Shown: positions 1 through 9,455, numbered from the stretch's first letter. The stretch: 64,000 nucleotides of DNA from Neobacillus rhizophilus (GCF_018343535.1 NZ_JAGYPF010000003.1:558001-622000), one strand, 5' to 3'. Translations and numbers: made by a program. The notes: generated from the letters alone by a model not told the origin.

Positions 1-159
1 TGGAAAGTAAAGAAGTAAGATAGCAACTAGCAAGCTTATTCCTGTTAAGGTCACAAGTATTATTTTTTCTTTTTTTTGATTTGGATATAACTTCCGCCAT
101 TCAAGTAAGAGGATCAGAAAAACTAATATGGATATTCCTATAAGCTCAAATATCTTCAT
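1..159 (-). CDS. Small two-TM germination-operon protein (D-type), partial
   Basis: An open frame starts at an ATG at 159 and runs off the left edge, giving at least 53 residues. It begins MKIFELIGISILVFLILLLE, one membrane helix, then a short basic loop (WRKLYPNQKKEK) and a second helix. AAGGAGC lies at a proper distance before the ATG. It starts 20 bp after the gerC-like stop on the same strand. Small two-helix D genes are known beside gerA-type operons in Bacillus and modulate receptor function. Family assignment rests on topology and position only, because the C-terminus is missing. Confidence 0.6.
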   Translation of the reverse strand, partial: MKIFELIGISILVFLILLLEWRKLYPNQKKEKIILVTLTGISLLVAILLLYFP

Positions 160-179
160 TTTTTTGCTCCTTTTTCATT

Positions 180-1391
180 TCACTCCAAAGTAGTGGTCGA
201 CAACCCAGGCTCTAGTACATGTACCTTAACTTTCGTTTCTACATAGATATCTGGAAGAACAACTTCCCAGTGATCTTTTACTTTTTCCCATTCTTTTGGG
301 TATTTACGATGAAAAGCAGTAGCAAATCCAAAGGGATCCACCTTCATTCCATCTTTTACCTGCTTAAGGGCTTTCTCTATGGAATTAGAAACGTCTTTTT
401 CTATATAATTTTCTACTCTTTTTGTATTTTTCTTACTCATAATATTTATTTTGCTTCCATTTTGAACAATCATCCCTTCCTTTGATATATTTATAGTGAC
501 ACTCCATTTTCCGTTTTCAATTTTTGGAACCAGATTTGTCTTTGTTCTTTTCAGATATAGTGAAATGGTTTGCCCTTTTTTGGGATACCCTGTTATTTCA
601 GGTAATTCATTTTGATTTCTTACCCATAATAATCCTTTTGATTCAACTTCATTAATTCTCCCAATCATTTTATCTCTCATAAAAATAGCTGTGCCACCAA
701 TAATGGGAGAGACATTCATTTTCCTATCATCATTATTTGGATGCTTGATTTTAATAAGCGGTAATAGTGCACCTCCTCCTTCACTTGTAACCATCAGTTC
801 AAAATCTTTCAATGTCATATTTGCACCAACATGCATTTCCGACATCTTTCTAAGCACATCTCCTACATATTTTTCTAATGAAGCTGATAGCTGTAAAATG
901 TCAGATGCCTTTCCATCACTGACATATAAGTGAGAATCCTCGCGAGGCTCTGGGTGACGGTCTATGAAGTCTATTTGTCTTCCGAGGTTCCCTTTTTCAG
1001 AGAGGGATCGGCCAAAAATATATGTTTTACAATGTCCCCAAAAAAGTTTGCGTGAATATTCCCGTTGAAGATTGGATGCAGCATCAGCCAGGTTTGTTCC
1101 AACAGCTGATTTGATCTCTACTTGGGCCTTACCAGAACTACTTTGTTGGCCACCACTTTGTGATTGAGGAAGGAAGACTTGAACAGTTAATTTAATTTTA
1201 TTATTTTTGTCTTTATCGATGGCTGCTCCTACTATGATGGCTAATTGATTTAGTTCCTTATTGTCCCAGCAACCAGTTAGCAAAACACACTGTGAAAGAA
1301 CAAGAAAGAAGGAAAGAATAGCTTTCATTATTCGAAACAAAGTATCATTCATTCTTTCAATTCCCTTCCTTTTAATTTCAGTAAGTTTCAT
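180..1391 (-). CDS. Ger(x)C family spore germination lipoprotein (C subunit)
   Basis: This is the C subunit of a nutrient germinant receptor, a lipoprotein anchored on the outer face of the spore inner membrane. The signal ends in LLTGC with the lipid-accepting Cys at about residue 41, followed directly by WDNKEL, the hallmark start of mature GerC proteins. Length (about 400 aa) is normal. The first ATG overlaps the stop of the A gene as ATGA but has no clear ribosome binding site. ATG 14 codons later (1352) follows GGAAGGG and would give a more usual 28-residue signal, so it may be the real start. It is third in a B-A-C-D operon. Confidence 0.93.
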   Translation of the reverse strand: MKLTEIKRKGIERMNDTLFRIMKAILSFFLVLSQCVLLTGCWDNKELNQLAIIVGAAIDKDKNNKIKLTVQVFLPQSQSGGQQSSSGKAQVEIKSAVGTNLADAASNLQREYSRKLFWGHCKTYIFGRSLSEKGNLGRQIDFIDRHPEPREDSHLYVSDGKASDILQLSASLEKYVGDVLRKMSEMHVGANMTLKDFELMVTSEGGGALLPLIKIKHPNNDDRKMNVSPIIGGTAIFMRDKMIGRINEVESKGLLWVRNQNELPEITGYPKKGQTISLYLKRTKTNLVPKIENGKWSVTINISKEGMIVQNGSKINIMSKKNTKRVENYIEKDVSNSIEKALKQVKDGMKVDPFGFATAFHRKYPKEWEKVKDHWEVVLPDIYVETKVKVHVLEPGLSTTTLE

Positions 1392-2929
1392 CTATTTTTT
1401 GGTTTTGGTTGCTGATTGGGAGCCTGTCTGTACTTATTAATTCTTCCAGTTAAATGTTGTCGTGTATTTAACATCCACCAAGGAGAACGTATAAAAGCAT
1501 CCTTCATATCTCGTCCTATTGTTGGGGCTATTGGTGAAAGATATGGAACACCGAAAGAGCGTAATTTACATAAATGGATGACTATCGCAATAAAACCAAG
1601 CGCTAATCCATATAGCCCCATCGTTCCAGCAAGCATCATGATGGGAAAGCGAATCAATCTTAAAGCAATTCCTTCTGAGTAGCGAGGAATCATAAAAGAA
1701 GCAATGCCTGTAATCGCCACAACAATTACCATGAGAGGAGAAACAAGGCCTGCTTGAACAGCAGCTTGCCCGATAACTAATGCCCCTACAATGCTTACTG
1801 CAGCTCCGACTTGTTTAGGTAGACGGAGCCCTGCTTCACGAAGCGCTTCGAAAACAATCTCCATTATTACTGCCTCTATCAAGGCAGTAAATGGGACACT
1901 TTCCCGTAACGATGCCATACTTAATATCAAGGTTGTAGGTACCATCTCCTGATGGAAGCTGGAAACTGCGACATAGAGCGAAGGTAAGAATACAGAAATT
2001 AACATAAAGAAAAGACGCATTATTCTTATAACAGAACTAATCAAATAACGTTGGTAATAGTCATCAGGTGCCTGAAAAAAAGAAAAAAAGCTTACAGGAG
2101 CAATTAGAACGAAAGGAGTACCATCTACTAATATGACGACACGTCCTTCCAATAGGTTAGCTGAGGCGACATCTGGTCGTTCCGTATCAAGTAACTGCGG
2201 AAACGGTGAAAAAACATTATCCTCTATCAATTCCTCGATATATCCGCTTTCCAAAACACTGTCGATTTCGACTTTCTGTAGTCTGTTTTGAACCTCATCT
2301 ATTAATGACTGATTAGCAATTCCCTCTATATAAGCAATGATTATACTTGTATCAGAATAACTCCCGATATTCATTTTAATCATTTTTAGGTTAGGACTTC
2401 TGATTTTTCGCCGAAGCATGGAAATATTGACTCCCAAAGTTTCCACAAATCCTTCTCTTGGTCCCCGGATTACGCTTTCGGAATCAGGTTCTTTAATGGA
2501 CCTCTTATCCCATTTGGCTAGTCCTAAAGCCGCTCCTTGTTCCTCATGTTCCATTAAAAGGATAGGGTTTCCATTAGAAATGTTCTTTATACAATCATCA
2601 TATGTCTTGACCACTCGTATATTTGATAATTGTATATTTTCACATGTCTCTTGAAGGTTAATCGATTTATCAATTGTTTTAGACATTAAAGGAGCAAGGA
2701 CGCTAGAATCTATTTGTTCTGTATCAGATAAGCCATCAATATATACAAGGAGTGCTTTTGTTTTTCCGGCAATTAAAAAAGGATGATAGATTACATCGAT
2801 GCAACCCTTATAAATGGATTTTAGAATTTGAAGATTTTTATCCAACTCTGTTGACAGAGGAAGATTTCGGTTACTCATTTCTTCAATAGGATGTTGTTTT
2901 TGAGGACGTTTTTTTAAAATTCGAAACAA
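1388..2929 (-). CDS. GerA family spore germination protein (A subunit)
   Basis: A subunit of a germinant receptor, a polytopic inner-membrane protein of spores. The large soluble N-terminal region (about 280 residues, containing IIAYIEGIANQSLIDEV) is followed by five or so hydrophobic helices (from SSVIRIMRLFFMLISVFLPS onward) and a short hydrophilic tail, as in GerAA/GerKA. The longest frame opens with TTG at 2938, only one base after GAAAGGA and so too close. The in-frame TTG at 2929 has a 10-base spacing and is preferred; an ATG lies further in. It overlaps the C gene by 4 bp, implying coupled translation. Confidence 0.93.
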   Translation of the reverse strand: MFRILKKRPQKQHPIEEMSNRNLPLSTELDKNLQILKSIYKGCIDVIYHPFLIAGKTKALLVYIDGLSDTEQIDSSVLAPLMSKTIDKSINLQETCENIQLSNIRVVKTYDDCIKNISNGNPILLMEHEEQGAALGLAKWDKRSIKEPDSESVIRGPREGFVETLGVNISMLRRKIRSPNLKMIKMNIGSYSDTSIIIAYIEGIANQSLIDEVQNRLQKVEIDSVLESGYIEELIEDNVFSPFPQLLDTERPDVASANLLEGRVVILVDGTPFVLIAPVSFFSFFQAPDDYYQRYLISSVIRIMRLFFMLISVFLPSLYVAVSSFHQEMVPTTLILSMASLRESVPFTALIEAVIMEIVFEALREAGLRLPKQVGAAVSIVGALVIGQAAVQAGLVSPLMVIVVAITGIASFMIPRYSEGIALRLIRFPIMMLAGTMGLYGLALGFIAIVIHLCKLRSFGVPYLSPIAPTIGRDMKDAFIRSPWWMLNTRQHLTGRINKYRQAPNQQPKPKNR

Positions 2930-3066
2930 GTTGAACAAGTCCTTTCTGTTAGCGAATTTCCTATTTATTAAAACATCATTTTTTATTTGACTGATTGATT
3001 TTCGATCAAAAAGATCAAAAAAGAAAAGGAAGGGTCTGAGATAAAATATTTGAAAATCAACCTTTT

Positions 3067-4185
3067 CTAATAATTGGATATACGTGGTGGCTCTTTCTTC
3101 ATAGTATTTCTTGTCCGTATCTTAGCAATAATCAATAATATTGTTGGTAGAACAGTTAACATAAATGGAACATAAAACGGGAAGATGAACTTTGAAAATT
3201 CAAACTGTTCCTGTAAATTTGCGAATTCCCAAATAGCAAATAGAGATATTAATAAACCGAATGGTAAAACGATTGGCTTGAAGTCTGAAAGGTTCAACCA
3301 TTGTGCGTTACCCAAAACTAATGCATAATAGAAGACTGTAATTTTGATATACGCACCTAAAATCCAAATAGTGATAATTCCCGCTTCTAAATGTTCAAAA
3401 AAATCAGAAAGACTGATAAACCGTACAGCCTTGAAAACAGGAAAAGTGTAACTAGCAGTCATCTCTCCAAATAGGAAAATAGTCAGTAAATTTAAACTAA
3501 CAAGACTAAGCATAACCGCAAATACTGAGATAAAACTCCATTTCAATCCTTTTTCAGGATCTTTTAAAAAGGGAAGAAACATAGATATAAGGAATACCTC
3601 ACTGAACCAAGCCTGTGGGGCAGCGGCACCTTGGAGCACAGGTAACAAACCATGTTCCAAGATCGGTAGAACATTCTTTGGATCAAAGTCTTTAAGAAGC
3701 ATGATTGTAAATATCGGTATAGGGAGAATGAAAATAGGAATGAATAGTTGGGAAGCTCTCCCAAGCACCTCTACTCCCCCAGTTATAGCGAGGGATGCCA
3801 TAATAACAACGCTTCCTATAATTGCAATCATTGGAGTTTTTGGTAAAAGGGAAATTCCAATGAAAAAATAATACTCCTTTAAAATGAACCCACACATAAA
3901 CAAGAAAAAGAACAGGTAGGATAATCCAAGTATTTTACTTAGAAAGGGTCCAATAATATGTTTACTATATTGAATAAGTGATTCATTTGGATACATCTTA
4001 TGTAATTTATAAAGGACATAAGCAGTAAAAAATCCATTTAAGGAACCTAAAATGGGTGCTGCCCAACTATCGCGTCCCACATATTGTCCTGTAATTTCTG
4101 GAACCATTAGAACAGCTGTGGCATAAATGGTTGGATATATCATCAGTGCCATTTGATAGGCTGTAATCCTCCCTTTATCGTGCAT
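3067..4185 (-). CDS. GerB family germination permease-like protein (B subunit)
   Basis: B subunit of the receptor, an amino-acid/polyamine/organocation superfamily permease with about ten helices; in the family it forms the germinant-binding site. The protein opens with MHDKGRITAYQMALMIYPTI, typical of endospore germination permeases, and length (372 aa) is standard. It is the first gene of the operon, with 137 bp between its stop and the A-gene start and no terminator seen there. The canonical order in this family is A-B-C, so B first is uncommon. A sigma-G-like promoter lies just upstream. Confidence 0.93.
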   Translation of the reverse strand: MHDKGRITAYQMALMIYPTIYATAVLMVPEITGQYVGRDSWAAPILGSLNGFFTAYVLYKLHKMYPNESLIQYSKHIIGPFLSKILGLSYLFFFLFMCGFILKEYYFFIGISLLPKTPMIAIIGSVVIMASLAITGGVEVLGRASQLFIPIFILPIPIFTIMLLKDFDPKNVLPILEHGLLPVLQGAAAPQAWFSEVFLISMFLPFLKDPEKGLKWSFISVFAVMLSLVSLNLLTIFLFGEMTASYTFPVFKAVRFISLSDFFEHLEAGIITIWILGAYIKITVFYYALVLGNAQWLNLSDFKPIVLPFGLLISLFAIWEFANLQEQFEFSKFIFPFYVPFMLTVLPTILLIIAKIRTRNTMKKEPPRISNY

Positions 4186-4213
4186 AACTCTTACCTCTTT
4201 ATTTATTTTTATA

Positions 4214-4243
4214 TAGTATCTCTTTAAAAAAATAAAAAATGCA
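4214..4243 (-). promoter_or_regulatory. Candidate sigma-G promoter of the germination operon
   Basis: Read on the minus strand, TGCATT (4243-4238) and GATACTA (4220-4214) are separated by 17 bases. This is close to the sigma-G pattern (TGMATA, about 17-18, CATACTA). It lies about 28 bp before the gerB-like start, and ger operons are known sigma-G targets. The match is by eye. Confidence 0.5.
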
Positions 4244-4511
4244 GGTTGTAAAAAACTAATTAGATGAAAATAACAAAGTTTTCATTTTCTTTTCCTAAGT
4301 TGTATGGGTTAAACCTATGCCCTTTTAATCAAAAAATATATCGAGTATTTATTAGCGATACCTTATGAATGAATTTTCACTACAATATGATTATTCCAGC
4401 CCATTTAATCAGCGTTTTTCCCACCTCTTAAAAAAACTATTAAAGAATGATTCATTAAAAATTTGGAATAATACCTTTGTATTATAGCTAGTCAAAAAGG
4501 AGGAAACCAAA

Positions 4512-4757
4512 ATGGATATTCAAAAATTAGCCGATCATGAGTCTTTGGATCTACATGAGGTTATTAATTTTAAAACCCTATGCTTAGCGAAATCAAAACT
4601 AATGCAAGGACTCGTATTTGATCATGATTTGAGAGCATTAATGCAAAAAGATGTTGAACAATCCATGCAAGCGCTTGGAGAATTACAGGCAGTTTATCAA
4701 CGCGCACCTTTTGAAGCTCCAGTTCCTCAAAACCGGCCAACACCAATAATAAATTGA
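4512..4757 (+). CDS. CotF-like spore coat protein, short (YraG/YraE type)
   Basis: An 81-residue helical protein containing [20 protein letters not shown] and a later [15 protein letters not shown], the pattern of the small partners that pair with CotF-domain coat proteins. AAAGGAGG precedes the ATG. It is the first gene of a five-gene coat-like operon: this protein, a CotF-domain protein, AdhB, then a second short/long pair. In B. subtilis the yraG-yraF-adhB-yraE-yraD cluster has the same plan. Paralogous to the protein at 6315. Structural role in the spore coat is inferred from the family. Confidence 0.75.
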   Translation: MDIQKLADHESLDLHEVINFKTLCLAKSKLMQGLVFDHDLRALMQKDVEQSMQALGELQAVYQRAPFEAPVPQNRPTPIIN

Positions 4758-4773
4758 AAAGGAGGCAAATTCA

Positions 4774-5142
4774 TTGAACCAGGACTATTTAGACCCTATA
4801 AACTCGCTACACGTACCAGAGCTAGCAGATACGACCTTTGCGATGGATTTACTTCTTCGTGCCAAAGAAGGTGTGCGCAATATTGCGGTTGCATTAACGG
4901 AGTCAGCATCACCTGATGTTAGAACCCTTTTACGAAACCAGTTAATGCAAGGGATTGCCATGCACCAAGAAATTACAGAATTAATGATTAATAAAAAATG
5001 GTTCCATCCATACGAACTAAGTGAACAGTATAAACTAGATCAACTCTCTGCCAACAATACTTTGATGATTGGCAAAATGAATCTATTCCCTGTTGAGACC
5101 AATAGAAAAGGTATGTTTGATCGGACACCTGATGAACACTAA
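4774..5142 (+). CDS. CotF-domain spore coat protein (YraF/YraD type)
   Basis: A 122-residue protein of the spore coat protein F family, which adopts a ferritin-like helical bundle. It shows [20 protein letters not shown], then [25 protein letters not shown], the usual helix-loop-helix with conserved His and Trp. Translation starts at TTG, set by GGAGG eight bases upstream; there is no better ATG. It lies 16 bp after the short partner and 18 bp before adhB, so they are surely co-transcribed. Paralogous to the protein at 6522. Confidence 0.82.
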   Translation: MNQDYLDPINSLHVPELADTTFAMDLLLRAKEGVRNIAVALTESASPDVRTLLRNQLMQGIAMHQEITELMINKKWFHPYELSEQYKLDQLSANNTLMIGKMNLFPVETNRKGMFDRTPDEH

Positions 5143-5160
5143 CACTGGAGGCTGTAACCA

Positions 5161-6297
5161 ATGAAGGCAGTAACGTATCAAGGTATTAAAAATGTTGTAG
5201 TCAAAGAAGTTCCAGATCCAAAGATTGAAAAACCAGATGACATGATTATTAAAGTAACGAGTACAGCTATATGTGGGTCTGATTTACATTTAATTCATGG
5301 TATGATTCCTAACCTGCAGGAAAACTATGTTATTGGCCATGAACCAATGGGAATCGTCGAAGAAGTTGGTCCAGGAGTGACTAAAGTAAAAAAGGGAGAT
5401 CGAGTAATTATTCCCTTTAATATAGCATGCGGTGAATGCCAGTACTGTAAAAACCATTTGGAAAGCCAATGTGATAATTCAAATGATAATGGTGATATGG
5501 GTGCCTATTTCGGATATTCTGGTACGACGGGTGGCTATCCAGGTGGGCAAGCTGAATATTTAAGAGTGCCATTTGCCAACTTTACTCATTTCAAAATTCC
5601 GGAGACTTGTGAAGAACCAGATGAAAAGTTAGCAGTTATTGCCGATGCGATGACTACTGGTTTTTGGAGTGTTGACAATGCAGGTGTAAAGGATGGAGAT
5701 ACAGTTATTGTTCTTGGCTGTGGTCCGGTTGGTCTTTTTGCTCAAAAATTCTGTTGGTTAAAAGGGGCAAAGCGAGTCATTGCCGTTGATTATGTCAATT
5801 ATCGCCTGCAGCACGCCAAGCGCACCAACAAAGTAGAAATTGTTAACTTTGAGGACCATGAGAATGTCGGAAGTTACCTGAAGGAAATCACCAAAGGCGG
5901 CGCTGATGTTGTCATTGATGCAGTTGGTATGGACGGTAAAATGACTGATATGGAGTTCCTTGCAAGCGGAATGAAGCTTCATGGCGGAGCATTAAGTGCG
6001 GTTATCATGGCTTCACAAGCAGTGCGTAAAGGCGGGACAATTCAAGTTACTGGCGTTTACGGCGGCAGATATAATGGTTTCCCTCTTGGAGATATTATGC
6101 AGCGAAATATCAATATCCGCTCCGGTCAAGCACCTGTCATCCACTATATGCCATATATGTTTGAATTAGTTTCGACCGGAAAAATTGATCCAGGAGATGT
6201 CGTAAGTCATGTCCTTCCACTTAGTGAAGCAAAGCGTGGCTATGAGATTTTTGACACAAAAATGGATGATTGTATAAAAGTCGTGTTGAAACCTTGA
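5161..6297 (+). CDS. adhB: Zinc-dependent alcohol dehydrogenase AdhB
   Basis: A 378-residue medium-chain zinc dehydrogenase/reductase. Catalytic zinc ligands appear as CGSDLHL and GHEPMG near residues 38-65. The structural zinc loop is CGECQYCKNHLESQC near 95-110, and the NAD-binding turn is VLGCGPVG near 180. Length is normal. It sits between two CotF-type protein pairs, the same placement as adhB in B. subtilis, so it is probably made in the developing spore. Its substrate is unknown. Confidence 0.88.
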   Translation: MKAVTYQGIKNVVVKEVPDPKIEKPDDMIIKVTSTAICGSDLHLIHGMIPNLQENYVIGHEPMGIVEEVGPGVTKVKKGDRVIIPFNIACGECQYCKNHLESQCDNSNDNGDMGAYFGYSGTTGGYPGGQAEYLRVPFANFTHFKIPETCEEPDEKLAVIADAMTTGFWSVDNAGVKDGDTVIVLGCGPVGLFAQKFCWLKGAKRVIAVDYVNYRLQHAKRTNKVEIVNFEDHENVGSYLKEITKGGADVVIDAVGMDGKMTDMEFLASGMKLHGGALSAVIMASQAVRKGGTIQVTGVYGGRYNGFPLGDIMQRNINIRSGQAPVIHYMPYMFELVSTGKIDPGDVVSHVLPLSEAKRGYEIFDTKMDDCIKVVLKP

Positions 6298-6314
6298 GGA
6301 AGGAGGTATAAAAA

Positions 6315-6509
6315 ATGAACTACGCCTTACATGAAGTTCTTGAGGTCCATGAGATGGCTGCATTTAAGACCACTTGTTTAACTAAATCAAAAACGATGAA
6401 AGCGTTAGTTACAGATCAGCTATTAAAAGATATTATGCAGCAAGACATTGATGTATCTACGAAACAATTACAAGAATATGCTTCTATCCTTTCCAACGCT
6501 AAGCAGTAA
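6315..6509 (+). CDS. CotF-like spore coat protein, short (second copy)
   Basis: A 64-residue helical protein with LHEVLEVHEMAAFKTTCLTK, matching the first short partner at 4512 in pattern (HE-x-FKT-x-CL-x-KSK) though shorter at the C-terminus. AGGAGG precedes the ATG and the gene begins 17 bp after adhB. It pairs with the CotF-domain gene that follows at 13 bp. The two pairs flanking adhB probably arose by duplication. Confidence 0.72.
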   Translation: MNYALHEVLEVHEMAAFKTTCLTKSKTMKALVTDQLLKDIMQQDIDVSTKQLQEYASILSNAKQ

Positions 6510-6521
6510 ATTAGGAGATGA

Positions 6522-6827
6522 ATGAACATGAATCCAATCATTGAAAATTTAACGGGCATGGACGGACTATCGGATCAAGTCGTTGCAATGGATCTACTCA
6601 TTTCAGCCAAAAGTGGAATTAGAAATTATGCCATGGCAGCTACGGAGGCAGGAACACCGGAAATTAAAGAAATGCTCACTCGCCATTTAGTGGAAGCTCT
6701 TGATATGCATGAACAAATATCCACATATATGGTAGAAAAAGGATGGTACCATGCTTGGGATACAAACGAACAGATCAGTTTGGATTTAAATAATATCAAT
6801 ACAGCATTGAACTTACCGACATTATAA
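6522..6827 (+). CDS. CotF-domain spore coat protein (second copy)
   Basis: A 101-residue CotF-family helical bundle with VVAMDLLISAKSGIRNYAMA and HEQISTYMVEKGWYHAWDTN, colinear with the protein at 4774. Two ATG codons lie at 6522 and 6528; AGGAG at 6513-6517 is 4 and 10 bases from them, so either is possible. It ends the operon and is followed directly by a strong terminator. Confidence 0.82.
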   Translation: MNMNPIIENLTGMDGLSDQVVAMDLLISAKSGIRNYAMAATEAGTPEIKEMLTRHLVEALDMHEQISTYMVEKGWYHAWDTNEQISLDLNNINTALNLPTL

Positions 6828-6836
6828 AAAATTTCT

Positions 6837-6864
6837 AGGAACAGTTTAACAAACTGTTCCTTTT
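6837..6864 (+). terminator. Rho-independent terminator of the coat operon
   Basis: Perfect 11-bp stem AGGAACAGTTT / AAACTGTTCCT with a 3-base loop, then TTTT, 10 bp after the last stop of the adhB operon. Confidence 0.85.
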
Positions 6865-6969
6865 AAACCATTATGAGTTTATTTGGCGGAAGTAAATAAA
6901 GTTAATACTTCTTGCTTACTCGTGTTTGTTTTACAATATATAATGAAAACAATTAATTGACTATTTTTA

Positions 6970-8073
6970 TTATGAAAAGGTCGGAGCAGGAAATTCATCA
7001 ATTTTGATACGAAGTAAACTATAAGGTTTCTGTCGTAAGTCTTTTCCATAATGAAATCTAGGCTGTCGATGTAATTGGTTCACAATGACATACAAATATT
7101 GATCCGGACCAATTGAAAAAGTATCCGGCCACAAAATTCTCGGATCATGTGCGATAGTTTCCATTATGCCATTTGGCAATATCTTACGGATACTGTTGTT
7201 TTCATAATCTCCAGCATAAACAGTTCCCTTTGCATCGGTGATCATTCCATCAGACGCACCTTTTTCTCCCCAATACTCCACATGATAAGGTAAATCTATG
7301 TCCGGTATCGTTATGTCTCTCAGGGCTTCTGTTGAGATCGAGAACAAATGACGACTGGTTAGTGGAGCAAAAAATAATATCTTTCCATCGGGAGAAATCG
7401 CAAGACTATCAGACGCCAATCTAAATGGAGAAGTTGAACCGTCTTTGTTTCGATTCATTAAAATTTGACCTTCTACTTTCGGTAAAAAATAGGGATCGGG
7501 TGAAGTTGAATTTGCCCCATTTAGCCGTCTAAACGCGTTTCCATTTGATAAATCTACGACGATAATAGCTCCTGGGCCTCTTGAAGAAGAATCCGTTATA
7601 TAGGCATAACCTGCTTTTCCAACACGAAAATCAAAACGGACATCATTCAGATAAGTTGTAGGCAGGACAACATCTTCTGTAAAGGTATATACTTTTCTTA
7701 TTGTATTAGTTTCTAAATCAACAGCGACTAATTTTGCCCCCCCTTTAATAGGTTCAGAAAAATTAGGTGCCGCTGTATCTAATATCCAAAGCGTTCCCCT
7801 TCCATCAGCAACTACACTTTGGACACTGATGAAAGTCATTGTGATATTCGCGGGGTTAACCATATTGGTTTGTAAATTAGGATAAGGCTGCAATTTATCC
7901 TCAACAATTTCCGCCACCGTAAATCTAACATCGTCTCCCCATTTCGGAAAGCAAATGAAAATACGACCGGTTTCTGAAACAGTAACACCTGTAGGCATAG
8001 CCCCATAAAATGCATAAACTAATTCTAAATTACCGAAATATTTTTCACTAGGTAACATAGGTTTCATATTCAT
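6970..8073 (-). CDS. MRJP/L-dopachrome tautomerase-related beta-propeller protein
   Basis: A roughly 367-residue protein of the major royal jelly protein / yellow family, a beta-propeller related to SMP-30 enzymes. Indicative segments are GRIFICFPKWGDD, LWILDTAAPN, LNDVRFDF followed by AYITDSSSRGPGAIIVVDL, and LASDSLAISPDGKILFFAPL. No signal peptide is visible, so it is probably cytoplasmic. The longest frame starts at ATG 8091, but GAGGAGG lies after that codon, so ATG 8073 (or 8067) is the real start. Stand-alone gene; substrate unknown. Confidence 0.82.
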   Translation of the reverse strand: MNMKPMLPSEKYFGNLELVYAFYGAMPTGVTVSETGRIFICFPKWGDDVRFTVAEIVEDKLQPYPNLQTNMVNPANITMTFISVQSVVADGRGTLWILDTAAPNFSEPIKGGAKLVAVDLETNTIRKVYTFTEDVVLPTTYLNDVRFDFRVGKAGYAYITDSSSRGPGAIIVVDLSNGNAFRRLNGANSTSPDPYFLPKVEGQILMNRNKDGSTSPFRLASDSLAISPDGKILFFAPLTSRHLFSISTEALRDITIPDIDLPYHVEYWGEKGASDGMITDAKGTVYAGDYENNSIRKILPNGIMETIAHDPRILWPDTFSIGPDQYLYVIVNQLHRQPRFHYGKDLRQKPYSLLRIKIDEFPAPTFS

Positions 8074-8248
8074 AATATCCTCCTCAAGCATTCAAACGGG
8101 ATATCACCTATATATGATTTATATTTTTTCTAGTGCATGTTTCTTAATAAGTTTTTCTATACGAAAAGATGATTGAATGGATTGTTTTCGAAATTTAATA
8201 AGTCTGTCAGAAGAAAGGAAACATTTTAATTTAAAGGTCTCCTGTTAA

Positions 8249-8587
8249 CTAACTCATTAATTGATATGATTCTTTTAAAAGAACTAAAAACTCCTGATTT
8301 AGTTCGTCTTCACTATGAAATCTAAAGTTATTGTGAAATCTGTTTTTTGAAACTTGTTCAATTTTAGTAATCTTCTCGTGTTCAATTTGATGGTTTGTTA
8401 CTAAATTAAAATCTAACCATTTCTTTTTTGGATGAACTCCTCCGAAGGAAGATTTATTCAAAAGATGTATAGAAGTCTTTTTAAACTCAATTTCAAAAGG
8501 TCCAATTTCTTTCAATAAATAGAGTATTTTTGAATATATTTCATAAACATTAGATGCCTTATTTGAGAATAATTCATCTTCTGACAT
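8249..8587 (-). CDS. DUF5655-like hypothetical protein, copy 1
   Basis: A 112-residue protein with SIHLLNKSSFGGVHPKKKWL and a charged C-terminal half (KITKIEQVSKNRFHNNFRF), probably a DUF5655-type domain; function unknown. A GTG seven codons upstream lies before the ribosome binding site; AGGAG eight bases before ATG 8587 fixes the start. A near-identical protein is encoded at 49527, 41 kb away, and the similarity continues into the upstream flank as far as the start of a CCCGTTAG repeat. Confidence 0.75.
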   Translation of the reverse strand: MSEDELFSNKASNVYEIYSKILYLLKEIGPFEIEFKKTSIHLLNKSSFGGVHPKKKWLDFNLVTNHQIEHEKITKIEQVSKNRFHNNFRFHSEDELNQEFLVLLKESYQLMS

Positions 8588-8676
8588 ATCACCATCTCCT
8601 GCTTTCACTTTAACATATTAAACTTTATTACCTTTATTTTGCCTCTTTTTACATCCTTTTACCATTTCTTTATTCA

Positions 8677-8773
8677 CTAACCTTCCACGTTAACGCAATA
8701 ACGGCTGCCTGTTTTTCAAGCAGCCGATCTTGAAGGATTGCCCCCGATAGCTTAAGTACATTTCTTCACAATA
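8677..8773 (+). repeat. CCCGTTAG repeat, complete but diverged
   Basis: A degenerate left arm (ACTAACCTTCCACGTTAACG) is followed by the hairpin GGCTGCC/GCAGCC (8703-8725) and a good right arm, GCCCCCGATAGCTTAAGTAC, with ATTTCTTCACAATA. Confidence 0.7.
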
Positions 8774-8876
8774 TCATCAAATGCGAAATAATTATCTTCT
8801 TAATTTAATTACTAATAAACTAAATATATTAGGTTATTCTAACTGTATAATTGGCAAACATTAGGGAGGAAGTTTA

Positions 8877-9455
8877 ATGGAACGTTTACATGAATTTGAC
8901 AAGATTCTATACGGTAGAAAAGAGAATACCGATTCTTTAATTAATTATTGGACAGACTATTCTAACCCTTCTACGTGGCAGTTTTGGGTTTTAATCGCTA
9001 TTCTTTTAGTCCCATTGGTTATTCTTTATATTAAGATTGACCGAAGTAAAGTATTTCTAATTGGTTTTTATGGATATAACGTTCATGTTTTTTTTACATT
9101 TATCGATTTATACGGTATAAATAGAGGGTATTGGCATTACCCTTATCAGATTATCCCTGCACTGCCAAGCATCTCATTGGACACTTCCATGGTCCCTGTG
9201 GCCTTCATGCTCATTTACCAATGGACATTAAATAATCATAAAAATTATTACCTATATGCTATAATAACTGCTGCTATATTTGCATTTATTTTAAAGCCTA
9301 TTTTAGTAAGTACTGGTCTTTTTAGAATGTACGGTGAAATTAATTATTTTCACTTATTTTTTGGATACGTATTTGTACTTTTGATAGCAAAAGTTATAAC
9401 CTGGTTATTTCATATATTACATAAACCTAAATTCTCAGCTCAGAATAGACAATAG
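8877..9455 (+). CDS. CBO0543-like membrane protein
   Basis: A 192-residue integral membrane protein with about five helices. YSNPSTWQFWVLIAILLVP, DLYGINRGYWHYPYQIIPAL and VPVAFMLIYQWTL fit the CBO0543 family of Bacillus and Clostridium membrane proteins, whose function is unknown. GGGAGG lies well placed before the ATG. Single gene followed by a weak hairpin. Confidence 0.7.
   Translation: MERLHEFDKILYGRKENTDSLINYWTDYSNPSTWQFWVLIAILLVPLVILYIKIDRSKVFLIGFYGYNVHVFFTFIDLYGINRGYWHYPYQIIPALPSISLDTSMVPVAFMLIYQWTLNNHKNYYLYAIITAAIFAFILKPILVSTGLFRMYGEINYFHLFFGYVFVLLIAKVITWLFHILHKPKFSAQNRQ

Noticed and set aside
219..933. Plus-strand frames inside the gerC-like gene
   Set aside because: They are antisense to a strongly supported gene and have no ribosome binding site or family signature.
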